Positions 7,733-15,256 are shown, numbered from the stretch's first letter. The stretch is DNA of 16,788 nt from an uncultured Chloroflexota bacterium (GCA_937901745.1 CALGSZ010000036.1:1-16788); one strand, 5' to 3'. Notes: generated by a model from the letters alone, not told the origin. Numbers and translations: made by a program.

Positions 7733-7741
7733 GGTACAATC
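7733..7741 (+). promoter_or_regulatory. Candidate extended -10 promoter box (GGTACAATC)
   Basis: GGTACAATC contains TACAAT (7735-7740), a five-of-six match to the -10 consensus. It lies 47 bp before the ATG at 7788. No -35 is evident 16-18 bp upstream. A 6-bp inverted repeat (ACGCCG 7689-7694 with CGGCGT 7715-7720) ends 12 bp before the box and could be the end of the DUF3352 transcript or an upstream control site. Confidence 0.45.
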
Positions 7742-7787
7742 GCTCCATAACCATCGAGATCGCTCCGCGCCATTGGCTTTGCTGGCC

Positions 7788-9188
7788 ATGTCCTCTCAGC
7801 ACCGATTGCCGCGCGTCCGCTTCGTCTTTCTCACGCTCGTCGGCATCGTTCTCTTCGCGCCGCTGGGGCTGATTCAGCCATCGCTGCGCGCCGCGCCGTT
7901 GCCAGGGCTGGCGATCCCGTCGACGCCGGCGGGAGAGCAGCTTGCCTGGGCGCTGCAGGCGGTGAACGAAGGCGGGGCGAGCCTGACAGAGGCGGAGGTT
8001 GCCGCCCGTTTCACCGAGGATTACGTGCGGGCGTTGCCGCCTTCGGCGTTGATCGCGGACATCATGACCTATCTCGTGCCGATCGCGCCGGTGGGGGTGG
8101 CGCGCTTCGAAGGGGGCGTGACGGAGACGCGGGCGCGGGCGCTGCTGCGCGGCGCGGGAGGGCAGCTCTGGCGGTTCGTGCTGGAGGTCGAGCCGTCGCC
8201 GCCGCACCGGATTACGACGCTCTATTTCCGGGCGGTCTGGCCGGTGGCGCCGCCGGAAAAGGCGCCGCGATCCTGGAAGGCGCTCGAACGGCGGCTGCAG
8301 CGCTTGGCACCCGAGGTGAGCTTCATTGCCGCGGAGGTGAGCGACGGGGAGTGCCGGAGCTTTTCCAGCGTCAATCCCGATGAGGAGCTGGCGGTCGCCT
8401 CATCGTTCAAGCTCTATGTGCTCGGAGAGCTAGCGCGGCAGGTGGAAGCGGGCGAGGCGAGCTGGGACGAGCTCATGCCGCTCCGCGCGGGGCTGAAGAG
8501 CTTGCCGTCCGGCGAGCTGCTCTACTATCCGGACGGATCCCTCTTGCCGCTCCGCTCCTACGCCGAGCGGATGATCTCCGAAAGCGACAACACGGCGACC
8601 GATCACCTGATCCACCGGTTGGGGCGGCGCAACGTCGAGGAGATGATGGCGGCGATGGGGCACGCCGCTCCGGAGCGGAACCGGCCGTTGCTGCTGACGC
8701 GGGAGTGGTTCGCGATCAAGATTCGGATGACGCCGGAGCAGGTCGAGCCGTACCTGCGCGCGGATGAGGAAGGCAAGCGCCGCTTTCTCCGGCGGGAGGT
8801 CGACCCGCTGGCGGACACGCTTTGGGACGGCGAGGATTGGATTGGTCCGTATCTGATCGACTCTGTCGAGTGGTTCGCTTCGGCCGCGGATCTGTGCCGG
8901 GCGGTAGCGATGCTGCACGACATGGCGGGGCAGCCGGGGCTGGATCCGATCGAGAACGCATTGTCGCTCGAGCCGGGGATCATGTTCGATCCGGCGGTCT
9001 GGAGCTACGTCGGATACAAGGGCGGCTACGAGTCCGGGGTGCGGAGCCACGTCTGGCTGTTGCAGCGGGCGGACGGCCGCTGGTTCACGATGGCGGTCAT
9101 CGCCAACGATCCGAAGAAGGACATCAACGGCGCTGAGCTCGACGCGCTGATGATCGCGGCCGGGGCGCTGCTGGAGAAGCGGCGGTAG
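7788..9188 (+). CDS. Exported class A beta-lactamase-fold serine hydrolase with ORF12/LpqF-like N-terminal domain
   Basis: This is a 466-residue protein. Residues about 11-36 form an uncleaved or cleaved export segment. Residues about 45-150 ('TPAGEQLAWALQAVN...') resemble the small alpha+beta domain found before the hydrolase fold in Streptomyces ORF12 of the clavulanate cluster and mycobacterial LpqF; this is recognition from memory. The C-terminal part has the class A signatures S205-S-F-K208 (SxxK), S266-D-N268 followed by 'TATDHLI', and K411-G-G413. The Glu-x-x-Leu-Asn omega-loop motif needed for beta-lactam deacylation is not visible. Esterase or peptidase activity is therefore more likely than antibiotic resistance. 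The ATG at 7788 directly precedes the export segment but has only a poor ribosome site; an in-frame upstream start at 7719 would overlap the -10 box. The stop is 3 bp from the stop of the opposing ldhA gene. Confidence 0.82.
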   Translation: MSSQHRLPRVRFVFLTLVGIVLFAPLGLIQPSLRAAPLPGLAIPSTPAGEQLAWALQAVNEGGASLTEAEVAARFTEDYVRALPPSALIADIMTYLVPIAPVGVARFEGGVTETRARALLRGAGGQLWRFVLEVEPSPPHRITTLYFRAVWPVAPPEKAPRSWKALERRLQRLAPEVSFIAAEVSDGECRSFSSVNPDEELAVASSFKLYVLGELARQVEAGEASWDELMPLRAGLKSLPSGELLYYPDGSLLPLRSYAERMISESDNTATDHLIHRLGRRNVEEMMAAMGHAAPERNRPLLLTREWFAIKIRMTPEQVEPYLRADEEGKRRFLRREVDPLADTLWDGEDWIGPYLIDSVEWFASAADLCRAVAMLHDMAGQPGLDPIENALSLEPGIMFDPAVWSYVGYKGGYESGVRSHVWLLQRADGRWFTMAVIANDPKKDINGAELDALMIAAGALLEKRR

Positions 9189-9191
9189 CGA

Positions 9192-10202
9192 CTAGGAGCC
9201 GACGAGGCGCGCCGAGGTCACGACGTTGGGGCATGGCTCGCCGCGCTCGATCAGCGAGAGGTTGGCGAGTGTGGTCTCGGCGATGGCGGTCAGTGCCTCG
9301 CGGGTGAAGAAGGCCTGGTGGCCGGTGATCAGCACGTTCGGGAAGGTGAGGAGCCGCGCGAAGACATCGTCCTGGAGCACGCGACCGGAAAGATCCTCGA
9401 AGAAGAGCCCTTCCTCCTCCTCGTAGACGTCGAGCCCAAGCGCGCCAATCTGTCCGGACTTCAACCCATTGATGATGGCGCGGGTATCGAGCAGGGCGCC
9501 GCGACTGGTGTTGACGAGCATCGCGCCGCGACGCATCTGGGCGACCGCGTCGCGGTCGATCAGGTGGTAGGTGCGCGGGGTCAACGGTGTGTGGAGCGTG
9601 ACGATGTCGCTCTGGGCCAGGAGATCGGGCAGCGGCAGGTAGGTCGCGCCGAGGGACAGGCACTCCTCGTTGGGGTGCGGATCGTGGGCGAGGAGGCGGC
9701 AGCCGAAGCCGGCGAGGATGCGCGCGACGATCGTGCCGATCTTGCCCGTGCCGACGATGCCGGCCGTCTTGCCGTGCAGATCGAAGCCCATCAGCCCGTC
9801 GAGCGCGAAGTTTCCCTCGCGGACGCGGTTGAAGGCGCGGGGGAGGTGCCGATTCAGCGCCAGGATCAGGCTGACGGTGTGCTCGGCGACGGCGTGCGGC
9901 GAGTAGGCGGGGACGCGGACGACGGTCATGCCGAGCAGGTCCGCTGCCTCGAGGTCGACGTTGTTGAACCCGGCCGAGCGGAGGGCGATCGCGCGGGTGC
10001 CTTGCTGAGCCAGCGCGGAGAGGACGGGCTGGTCTAGGACGTCGTTGACGAAGGCGCAGACGGCGGGGAACCCGGAGGCGAGGACGGTGGTGTCGAGCGT
10101 CAGGCGCGGTTCCAAGAAGGTCAATTCATGGCGGTGGGCCGCGTTGGCGCGGGTCAGGAATTCGCGGTCGTATCGCTTGGTGCTGAAGACGGCGACTCGC
10201 AT
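9192..10202 (-). CDS. ldhA: D-lactate dehydrogenase (NAD-dependent, fermentative)
   Basis: This 336-residue cytosolic D-2-hydroxyacid dehydrogenase interconverts pyruvate and D-lactate with NADH. Similarity to E. coli LdhA, as I remember it, runs the full length: 'STKRYD' at the N-terminus, 'IALRSAGFNNVDL' (72-84), 'RVPAYSPHAVAEH' (96-108), 'FFEDLSGRVLQDDVF' (267-281) and 'GHQAFFTREALT' (294-305). The NAD-binding glycine motif is 'GTGKIG' at 151-156. The catalytic residues are R234 in 'NTSRGALLD', a Glu in the 'DVYEEEE' cluster (261-264) and H295. The ATG at 10202 has AAGGAG with 7 nt spacing. It is divergent from the M29 aminopeptidase gene and shares a 181-bp control region with it; a GGTAGACT box at 10268-10261 is a candidate -10. 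The name fits well, though close relatives may prefer other 2-hydroxyacids. Confidence 0.9.
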   Translation of the reverse strand: MRVAVFSTKRYDREFLTRANAAHRHELTFLEPRLTLDTTVLASGFPAVCAFVNDVLDQPVLSALAQQGTRAIALRSAGFNNVDLEAADLLGMTVVRVPAYSPHAVAEHTVSLILALNRHLPRAFNRVREGNFALDGLMGFDLHGKTAGIVGTGKIGTIVARILAGFGCRLLAHDPHPNEECLSLGATYLPLPDLLAQSDIVTLHTPLTPRTYHLIDRDAVAQMRRGAMLVNTSRGALLDTRAIINGLKSGQIGALGLDVYEEEEGLFFEDLSGRVLQDDVFARLLTFPNVLITGHQAFFTREALTAIAETTLANLSLIERGEPCPNVVTSARLVGS

Positions 10203-10260
10203 TGCAGACTCCTTGTGGCCGGCCAGGGAACGCGGCGCCAGGGCCGGCGCGATCGAAGCA

Positions 10261-10268
10261 AGTCTACC
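10261..10268 (-). promoter_or_regulatory. Candidate extended -10 promoter box of ldhA (GGTAGACT)
   Basis: On the minus strand CGGTAGACT contains the hexamer TAGACT (10266-10261), which ends 58 bp before the ldhA ATG. No -35 hexamer is apparent. It belongs to the recurring CGGTA-box set described in the findings. The region between it and the gene is GC-rich, with GGCCGGCC and other short palindromes. Confidence 0.4.
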
Positions 10269-10309
10269 GATTGATGGAATCTTGGCCGGCTCGAGGGGAT
10301 ATGCGGCGC

Positions 10310-10318
10310 GGTAGAATC
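10310..10318 (+). promoter_or_regulatory. Candidate extended -10 promoter box of the aminopeptidase gene (GGTAGAATC)
   Basis: GCGGTAGAATC contains TAGAAT (10312-10317), a five-of-six match to the -10 consensus, ending 66 bp before the GTG at 10384. No good -35 sits at 16-18 bp; TTGGCC at 10282-10287 is 24 bp away. With the ldhA box on the other strand it makes a divergent promoter pair about 45 bp apart, facing away from each other. Confidence 0.45.
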
Positions 10319-10383
10319 AGCCGCCGAGCGCTTCGATTCGGCGAGGCGGCCGCGAGAGGGCTCATGAATGACGCGAGGGTGAG

Positions 10384-11499
10384 GTGTCCGATCCGCGCAT
10401 CGAACGGTGGGCAGAAGTCCTGACGGGATACTCGGTCGAGGTGCGGCCGGGAGACGTCGTCGCGATCACGGGCGGAGTGGCGGCGGAGCCGCTGCTGCGC
10501 GCCATTTACCGGCAGGTCGTGAATCGCGGTGGGCATCCGGTGATGATGCCGACCTTCAGCGGGCTGGTCAACGATCTCATCGCCAACGGGACGGACGAGC
10601 AGCTTGCCGCGATCTCGCCGATCGAGCGTTTCCAGCGCGCCGAGGCGGACGTGGTCATCTCCGTGATGGCGGAGACGAACACCAAGACCGCGAGCGGGCT
10701 CGATCCGGAGCGGCAGCGGCGCTATGCGGCGGCTCGCGCGGAGCTGCGCCAGACCTTCCTTCGCCGCGCCGCGGAGGGGACGCTGCGCTGGACCTCGACG
10801 CTGTACCCGACCGACGCGCACGCGCAGGACGCCGACATGGCGACCGACGACTTCGCCGAGTTCATCTTTCGCGCGTGCAAGCTCCACGAGCCCGATCCGG
10901 CGGCGGCCTGGCGGCGACTGGCGGCCGGGCAGGCGCGATTGATCGAGTGGCTCCAGGACAAGGACGAGATCCACATCCTGGGGCCGGACACCGATCTCCG
11001 GCTTTCGGTGAAGGGGCGGCGGTGGATCAACTCCGATGGGCATCGCAATTTTCCGTCGGGCGAGGTGTTCACGGGGCCGATCGAGACATCGGCGGAGGGA
11101 GTCATCCGCTGCTCGTTCCCGGTGGTGACGGCGGGGCGGGAGATCGCCGATATCCGGCTGCGTTTCGAGCGTGGGCGCGTGGTGGAGGCGAGCGCGGGAC
11201 GGGAGGAGGCGTATCTGCTCAGCGCGCTGGAGACCGATCCGGGAGCTCGCACACTCGGTGAGTTCGCGTTCGGGACCAACTTCGACATCACGCGGTTCAC
11301 GAAGAACATCCTGCTCGATGAGAAAATCGGCGGCACGATCCACATCGCGCTCGGCGCGGGCTATCCGGATACCGGGAGCGTCAACCAGTCCGCGATCCAT
11401 TGGGATCTGATCTGCGACCTGCGGGAAGGCGGGACGGTGACGGTTGACGGCGAAGTCGTGCTGCGCGACGGGAAGTTCGTGCTGCCGATCGAGCTTTGA
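10384..11499 (+). CDS. M29 family metallo-aminopeptidase (AmpS/AmpT type)
   Basis: This 371-residue cytosolic aminopeptidase of the thermophilic M29 family uses two metal ions to remove N-terminal residues from peptides. The family's conserved C-terminal half is complete: E227 in 'NFPSGEVFTGP', E293 in 'GEFAFGTN', H320 in 'GGTIHIALG', and H339 and D341 in 'IHWDLICDLR', which match the metal ligands of AmpT. The N-terminal 'YSVEVRPGDVVAITG' and the length also fit. The start is the GTG at 10384 with GAGGG 4 nt upstream; the nearby ATG-rich stretch at 10363-10370 is in other frames. It is followed after 42 bp by the RidA-family gene, so the two are likely one transcription unit. The role is probably general peptide breakdown. 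Confidence 0.9.
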   Translation: MSDPRIERWAEVLTGYSVEVRPGDVVAITGGVAAEPLLRAIYRQVVNRGGHPVMMPTFSGLVNDLIANGTDEQLAAISPIERFQRAEADVVISVMAETNTKTASGLDPERQRRYAAARAELRQTFLRRAAEGTLRWTSTLYPTDAHAQDADMATDDFAEFIFRACKLHEPDPAAAWRRLAAGQARLIEWLQDKDEIHILGPDTDLRLSVKGRRWINSDGHRNFPSGEVFTGPIETSAEGVIRCSFPVVTAGREIADIRLRFERGRVVEASAGREEAYLLSALETDPGARTLGEFAFGTNFDITRFTKNILLDEKIGGTIHIALGAGYPDTGSVNQSAIHWDLICDLREGGTVTVDGEVVLRDGKFVLPIEL

Positions 11500-11541
11500 G
11501 TGGGCGATTCGTTGGCGGGACGCGAGGAGGCGCGCAGCAGC

Positions 11542-11925
11542 ATGGAGATCTTCAATCCATCCACGGTTCACAAGACCACTGGCTACTCGCATGCTGTCCG
11601 GATGGGGAATCTGATCTTCGTCTCCGGGCAAGTGGCTCTGACGCCGGACGGGCAATTGGTCGGGAAGGGGGACGCGAAGGCGCAGGCAGAGCAGATCTTC
11701 GCCAATTTGAAGGCGGTGCTGGAGGCGGCTGGCTCCGGGCTGGACCGGGTCGGCAAGATCACGGTGCTGGTGACGAGCCTGGAATACCGGCCGCTCGTCG
11801 CGGAGGTGCGGGACCGGGTGTTCGCGCCGTACGGCTACGTGCCGGCGAGCACGCTGGCGGTGGTGAGCAGCCTGGCGAATCCCGATTTTCTCGTCGAGAT
11901 CGAGGCGGTCGCGGAGGCCAAGTGA
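11542..11925 (+). CDS. RidA/YjgF/YER057c/UK114 family protein (arginine-less subgroup)
   Basis: This 127-residue protein has the normal length for a subunit of the trimeric Rid family. 'YSHAVRMGNLIFVSGQ' (15-30), 'QAEQIFANLKAVLEAAG' (48-64) and 'VEIEAVA' (118-124) are family hallmarks. RidA itself hydrolyses reactive enamine/imine intermediates from amino-acid metabolism using a conserved Arg (E. coli R105, in 'PARS'). Here that position is S103 in 'PAST', so imine deaminase activity is doubtful and the protein probably belongs to one of the Rid subfamilies lacking that Arg. The ATG at 11542 begins at the usual family start and has GAGGAGG 11 nt upstream. A GTG at 11500, touching the upstream stop codon, would add 14 unconserved residues. 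It is probably co-transcribed with the aminopeptidase. Confidence 0.88.
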   Translation: MEIFNPSTVHKTTGYSHAVRMGNLIFVSGQVALTPDGQLVGKGDAKAQAEQIFANLKAVLEAAGSGLDRVGKITVLVTSLEYRPLVAEVRDRVFAPYGYVPASTLAVVSSLANPDFLVEIEAVAEAK

Positions 11926-11963
11926 GGCTCGGCCTCGCTCTCTCTGATCTACTGAGTGCGCGC

Positions 11964-11980
11964 GAGAGGCATAGCCTCTT
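11964..11980. repeat. Short hairpin in the RidA-pyrD gap
   Basis: GAGAGGC (11964-11970) and GCCTCTT (11974-11980) form a 6-bp perfect stem plus one G-T pair around ATA. It lies 38 bp after the RidA stop codon and 72 bp before pyrD. The following bases (ATCGCC) are not a T-run. It may be a weak terminator or an attenuator for pyrD. I see no clear promoter for pyrD in 11926-12052. Confidence 0.4.
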
Positions 11981-12052
11981 ATCGCCTGTATTGGCTCGGT
12001 GGCGGTGGGGCGTGATGGCATGTACTGGATAGGGATCGACTGAAGGGGGCGG

Positions 12053-13141
12053 ATGGGCGGTTACGATCTGATCCGGCCGGTGCTCTTCCGGCTCGATCCC
12101 GAGTCCGTGCATGAGCGGGCGCTCAGCTTGCTGCATCTTGCCTCGCGGTCACCGGCGGCGTGCGCGGCGCTGCGGCGGATCTATCGTGTTGAGGATCCGC
12201 GTTTGGCGGTGTCGCTGTTCGGGAGGACGTTTCCCAATCCGATCGGGATTGCCGCCGGGTTCGACAAGAACGCCGTCGCGGCGCCAGCGCTGCTGGCGCT
12301 CGGGTTCGGGAGCGTCGAGGTCGGGACGGTGACGCCGCTGCCGCAACCGGGCAATCCGCGTCCACGGCTGTTTCGGCTGCCGGAGGACAGGGCGCTGATC
12401 AACCGGCTCGGCTTTCCGGGAGAGGGGATGGAGGCGGTGGCACGCCGCCTGGAGGCGATGGCGGGCCGGGTTGGGCCGATCGGGGTCAACGTTGGGCCGA
12501 ACCGGGCGTCGGTGGAGGCGGGGACGGCGGACGCCGACTGCGTGGCGGCGCTCCAACAGCTGGCGCGGTACGCCGCGTACGTGGTCATCAACGTGTCGTC
12601 GCCGAATACGGCGCGGCTCCGCGACCTGCAGGGGAAGGAGGCGCTGGAGGGGCTGCTGCGGCGGGTGATGGACGCCGCGCGGGAGTTGCCAGACGCGCCG
12701 CCGGTGCTGGTCAAGGTGGCGCCGGACTTGACTGAGCGCGAGATTGACGACGTGCTCGAAGTGGTGATGACGCTGGGGCTGGCTGGCGTCGTCGCGACGA
12801 ACACGACGATCTCGCGGCCGGCGGGGCTGCGGAGCCGGCACCGCGATGAGAAAGGCGGGCTGAGTGGGCGGCCGCTGGCGCCGCTGGCGCTGCGGGTCGT
12901 GCGGCAGATTGCGGCGCGGACGCGAGGCAAGCTGCCGATCATTGCCTCGGGCGGGATCTTCACGGGCGCGGATGCGTTCGAGGCGATCGCGGCGGGGGCG
13001 CATCTGGTGCAGGTTTACACCGGCTTCATCTACCGGGGGCCGGGGATGGCGAAGCAGGTGAAGCGCGAGCTGCTAGCGGAGATGGAGGCGCGCGGCTTCC
13101 ACTCCCTCGATGCGGTCCGGGGAACGGCGATCACGCCGTGA
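12053..13141 (+). CDS. pyrD: Dihydroorotate dehydrogenase (quinone), class 2
   Basis: This 362-residue FMN enzyme oxidises dihydroorotate to orotate in pyrimidine synthesis, passing electrons to membrane quinones. The class 2 N-terminal helix pair is present ('YDLIRPVLFRLDPESVHERALSLLHL', about residues 4-29). It is followed by 'GIAAGFDKNA' (65-74), 'GSVEVGTVTP' (86-95), 'NVSSPNT' (180-186) with the catalytic Ser at S183 (E. coli S175), 'VKVAPDL' (220-226), 'NTT' (250-252), 'GGLSGRPL' (268-275) and 'ASGGIFTG' (298-305) plus 'VYTGFIYRGP' (321-330) for phosphate binding. The usual 'GFNNxG' is here 'GFPGEG' (120-125), a family variant. The ATG at 12053 follows AAGGGGG. No other pyr gene is nearby. 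A strong hairpin 15 bp after the stop probably ends the transcript. Confidence 0.95.
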   Translation: MGGYDLIRPVLFRLDPESVHERALSLLHLASRSPAACAALRRIYRVEDPRLAVSLFGRTFPNPIGIAAGFDKNAVAAPALLALGFGSVEVGTVTPLPQPGNPRPRLFRLPEDRALINRLGFPGEGMEAVARRLEAMAGRVGPIGVNVGPNRASVEAGTADADCVAALQQLARYAAYVVINVSSPNTARLRDLQGKEALEGLLRRVMDAARELPDAPPVLVKVAPDLTEREIDDVLEVVMTLGLAGVVATNTTISRPAGLRSRHRDEKGGLSGRPLAPLALRVVRQIAARTRGKLPIIASGGIFTGADAFEAIAAGAHLVQVYTGFIYRGPGMAKQVKRELLAEMEARGFHSLDAVRGTAITP

Positions 13142-13156
13142 GTCGCGGGTGAGGCG

Positions 13157-13196
13157 GGGCGCCGCGAGCAGGTGAGTCGCGGCGCCCGCTGTTTCT
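13157..13196 (+). terminator. Intrinsic terminator after pyrD
   Basis: GGGCGCCGCGA (13157-13167) and TCGCGGCGCCC (13177-13187) form a perfect 11-bp GC stem around a 9-nt loop, followed by GCTGTTTCTG, a weak T-rich tail. It lies between the converging pyrD and SH3b-NlpC genes, 15 bp from the first stop codon and 29 bp from the second. The stem could serve both strands, but the only T-rich flank is on the plus side. Confidence 0.75.
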
Positions 13197-13216
13197 GAAG
13201 CTGGATCCAGGCGGTG

Positions 13217-15256
13217 CTAGGTCAGGCGGCGGGCGCCGTACCAGCGCGAGGCGTAGTAGGGCGAGTCGAGCCGGCTGATGACGACGCCGGTGTTCTCGTT
13301 CTCGGCGTGGATGAACTGGTTGTTACCGATGTAGATCCCCACGTGCGACAGGCCCCAAGTGTAGGTGTTTTGGAAGAAGACGAGGTCGCCGGGCTGGAGC
13401 TGGCCGTAGGCGACGGGACGGCCGGCGAACTGCTGGAACCAGGTGCCGGGCGTGATGTCGATGCCGAGGACGTTGAGCGCGACCCAGTAGGTGAAGCCGG
13501 AGCAGTCGAAGGTGTCCGGCCCGTGCGTCGCCCAGACGTAGGGATAGCCGAGGTAGCGCATCGCGAATTCGACCATGCGCTGTCCCGCCGCAGAGCCGGG
13601 CTGACTGCCGGCGTCGCCGCGCACGGGCTCGTTGCGCTTGGTGAGAGGCGCGTCGGTCCATTCGAGATAGTCGCCGAACATGTAGCCGGTGAGTCCGTCC
13701 CAATCAACGGGGTAGAAGCCGTCCACGAAGTTGCCGGTGATGGAGACGACGGTACCGGGCGGGGCGACCGCGATGATGCTCGCGCCGAGGCTGGCGGCCG
13801 CGCGGAGGTTGAGGCTGTCGGTGACGAGGGCACGCGAGCCGGCTTGGAGGCGGATTCCGCCGACGGGCGCGGAGGATGTCGCTTTGGCGAGATAGTCGCC
13901 GTGGATGAAGCCCTGATAGCCGCGGTAGTTGACGGCGACCCAAGGGCCGGTGCTGCCCTCAGTGACGTCGACGCGCTGCCCCTCGCCGACGACGAGGATG
14001 ATCGCGGCTGAGAAGCTGGCGCGCGCGCGGAGGCGGACGCCGTCGCCGTTGGTGCCGGTGACGACGGCGGTGTCGCCCGCGATCAGGCCAGAAGGGGTTG
14101 AGCCGGAGCCGCCGCTCGGCGTTTGCGAGCCGGGAGCGCCAATGTAGGCGGCATAGACCCATCCCTTTTGGCTGGCGCAGACGACGGGTTGCCAGCTCCC
14201 GCTGATGGCGCCGCGCAGGGAGACTTCGGCGCCCTCGGGCAGGACGGTGATGACGGCGGCGTTCGAGTTCGCCTTGGCGCGGCAGCGCACGCCGTCGCCA
14301 TTGGTGCCGGTGACGATGCCGAGTCCGGTGATCTTCAACTGTCCGCCGACGCCGCCGGTCTCCTCCTGGGGCGTGATTTCGCCCACGCGGAGGTAGGTAG
14401 CGCTGATCCAGCCCGCCTGCCCGACGCAGGTGACGGGCTGCCAGCCAGACTGCGCGGCGCCGCGCAGGGGGACGGTCGCTCCTTCAGGGAGAACGGTAAT
14501 GACGCGGCCGGAGAGGCTCGGCTCGGCTCGGCAGCGGACGCCATCGCCGTTGGTGCCGGAGACCGTGGCGGCGCCGGTGGCTTGCTCGGCGGCGGTGAAA
14601 TCTGGCTCGGGTGCTGGCGTCTCGGTCGCTACCGGCGTTTCGGCCGGCGCTGGCGTCTCGGCCGTGACTGGCGCGATGAATTCGGCGTAGACGTAGCCGC
14701 CTCGGCCGGCGCAGCGGACCGGCTGCCAGCCGTTGACGGCGTCGCCGAGAAGGTCGAGGGTTTCACCTTCCCAGAGGTGCGTCAGGATCTCGGAGCTGGT
14801 GTCTGGCTGAGCGCGGCAGCGGATCGGGTCGCCGTTCGTTTTGACGATGCGCCCGGTTCCAGTGACTGCCGCGTTGGCGAGCGGATCGCCTGCTGGCGCG
14901 GCGGGCGTCTCCGGTGGGGCGGGTGGGTTGGCGCCCGCCGGGGCGAGGAATTCCGCCGCCATGTATCCGGTCTGACCCGCGACCTCGACGCGATACCAGA
15001 GCGAGCCGTCGTCCGCGGCGACGGGGCCGTCGAGGATGCGCACGGGTGTGCCCTCGGCGTAGGCACCGATGATGGCCGCCGCGGTGCCAGGGCCTTGGCG
15101 CAGGCGCACCGGGTCCCCGTTGGCATCGGCGATGACGGCATCGGTTCCAGCCGCGAGATCGAGCGCGGCGCGGGCGCTCGCCGCGGCCGGGACAAGTCCC
15201 ATCCCGATCGCGAGGATGAGGGCAACACGACACAAGCGCGCGAGTAATCCGGACAA
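13217..15256 (-). CDS. Exported NlpC/P60 cell-wall peptidase with six SH3b repeats
   Basis: This 679-residue exported peptidoglycan hydrolase has a signal peptide at about 1-30. Six bacterial SH3 domains follow at about 37-106, 131-196, 229-290, 312-372, 395-456 and 471-532, joined by Pro/Thr/Ala linkers. An NlpC/P60 domain covers about 558-679. The catalytic triad is visible: C585 in 'FDCSGF', H638 in 'SHVGIYIG' and H650 in 'FIHAEN'. Such enzymes cut stem-peptide bonds (often gamma-D-Glu to diamino acid), with the SH3b units holding the wall. Repeats 2-4 each carry two Cys exactly 35 residues apart (147/182, 242/277, 325/360), probably disulfides; repeats 1, 5 and 6 lack them. The start is a TTG at 15256, supported by GGAGGG 5 nt upstream and the signal peptide immediately after. 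It converges on pyrD and is preceded by a candidate promoter at 15396-15424. Confidence 0.9.
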   Translation of the reverse strand: MSGLLARLCRVALILAIGMGLVPAAASARAALDLAAGTDAVIADANGDPVRLRQGPGTAAAIIGAYAEGTPVRILDGPVAADDGSLWYRVEVAGQTGYMAAEFLAPAGANPPAPPETPAAPAGDPLANAAVTGTGRIVKTNGDPIRCRAQPDTSSEILTHLWEGETLDLLGDAVNGWQPVRCAGRGGYVYAEFIAPVTAETPAPAETPVATETPAPEPDFTAAEQATGAATVSGTNGDGVRCRAEPSLSGRVITVLPEGATVPLRGAAQSGWQPVTCVGQAGWISATYLRVGEITPQEETGGVGGQLKITGLGIVTGTNGDGVRCRAKANSNAAVITVLPEGAEVSLRGAISGSWQPVVCASQKGWVYAAYIGAPGSQTPSGGSGSTPSGLIAGDTAVVTGTNGDGVRLRARASFSAAIILVVGEGQRVDVTEGSTGPWVAVNYRGYQGFIHGDYLAKATSSAPVGGIRLQAGSRALVTDSLNLRAAASLGASIIAVAPPGTVVSITGNFVDGFYPVDWDGLTGYMFGDYLEWTDAPLTKRNEPVRGDAGSQPGSAAGQRMVEFAMRYLGYPYVWATHGPDTFDCSGFTYWVALNVLGIDITPGTWFQQFAGRPVAYGQLQPGDLVFFQNTYTWGLSHVGIYIGNNQFIHAENENTGVVISRLDSPYYASRWYGARRLT
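13661..15148 (-). repeat. Six-copy SH3b-coding repeat array
   Basis: The six SH3b units span about 15148-14939, 14866-14669, 14572-14387, 14323-14141, 14074-13889 and 13846-13661. A near-identical word encoding 'GTNGDGVR' recurs in units 3, 4 and 5, and 'NGDP' replaces it in units 1 and 2. Units 3 and 4 are the closest pair ('GDGVRCRA...ITVLPEGA...SLRGA/PLRGA'), which points to recent duplication. Unit 6 is the most diverged. Confidence 0.7.

Noticed and set aside
3600..9188. Antibiotic-resistance locus with two beta-lactamases
   Set aside because: One protein has HxG in place of KTG with large extra domains, and the other lacks the deacylating Glu. Both look like housekeeping serine hydrolases, and no regulator or mobile element is present.
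10264..12021. Long open frame (about 585 codons) antisense to the aminopeptidase and RidA genes
   Set aside because: Its composition is Arg/His/Pro-rich with no domain, and it covers two clear plus-strand genes with catalytic motifs and their promoter region.
13214..15247. Plus-strand open frames opposite the SH3b-NlpC gene
   Set aside because: The Val/Asp/Gly/Ala-rich translations mirror the SH3b repeats. The minus-strand protein has an intact signal peptide, six domains and a catalytic triad.
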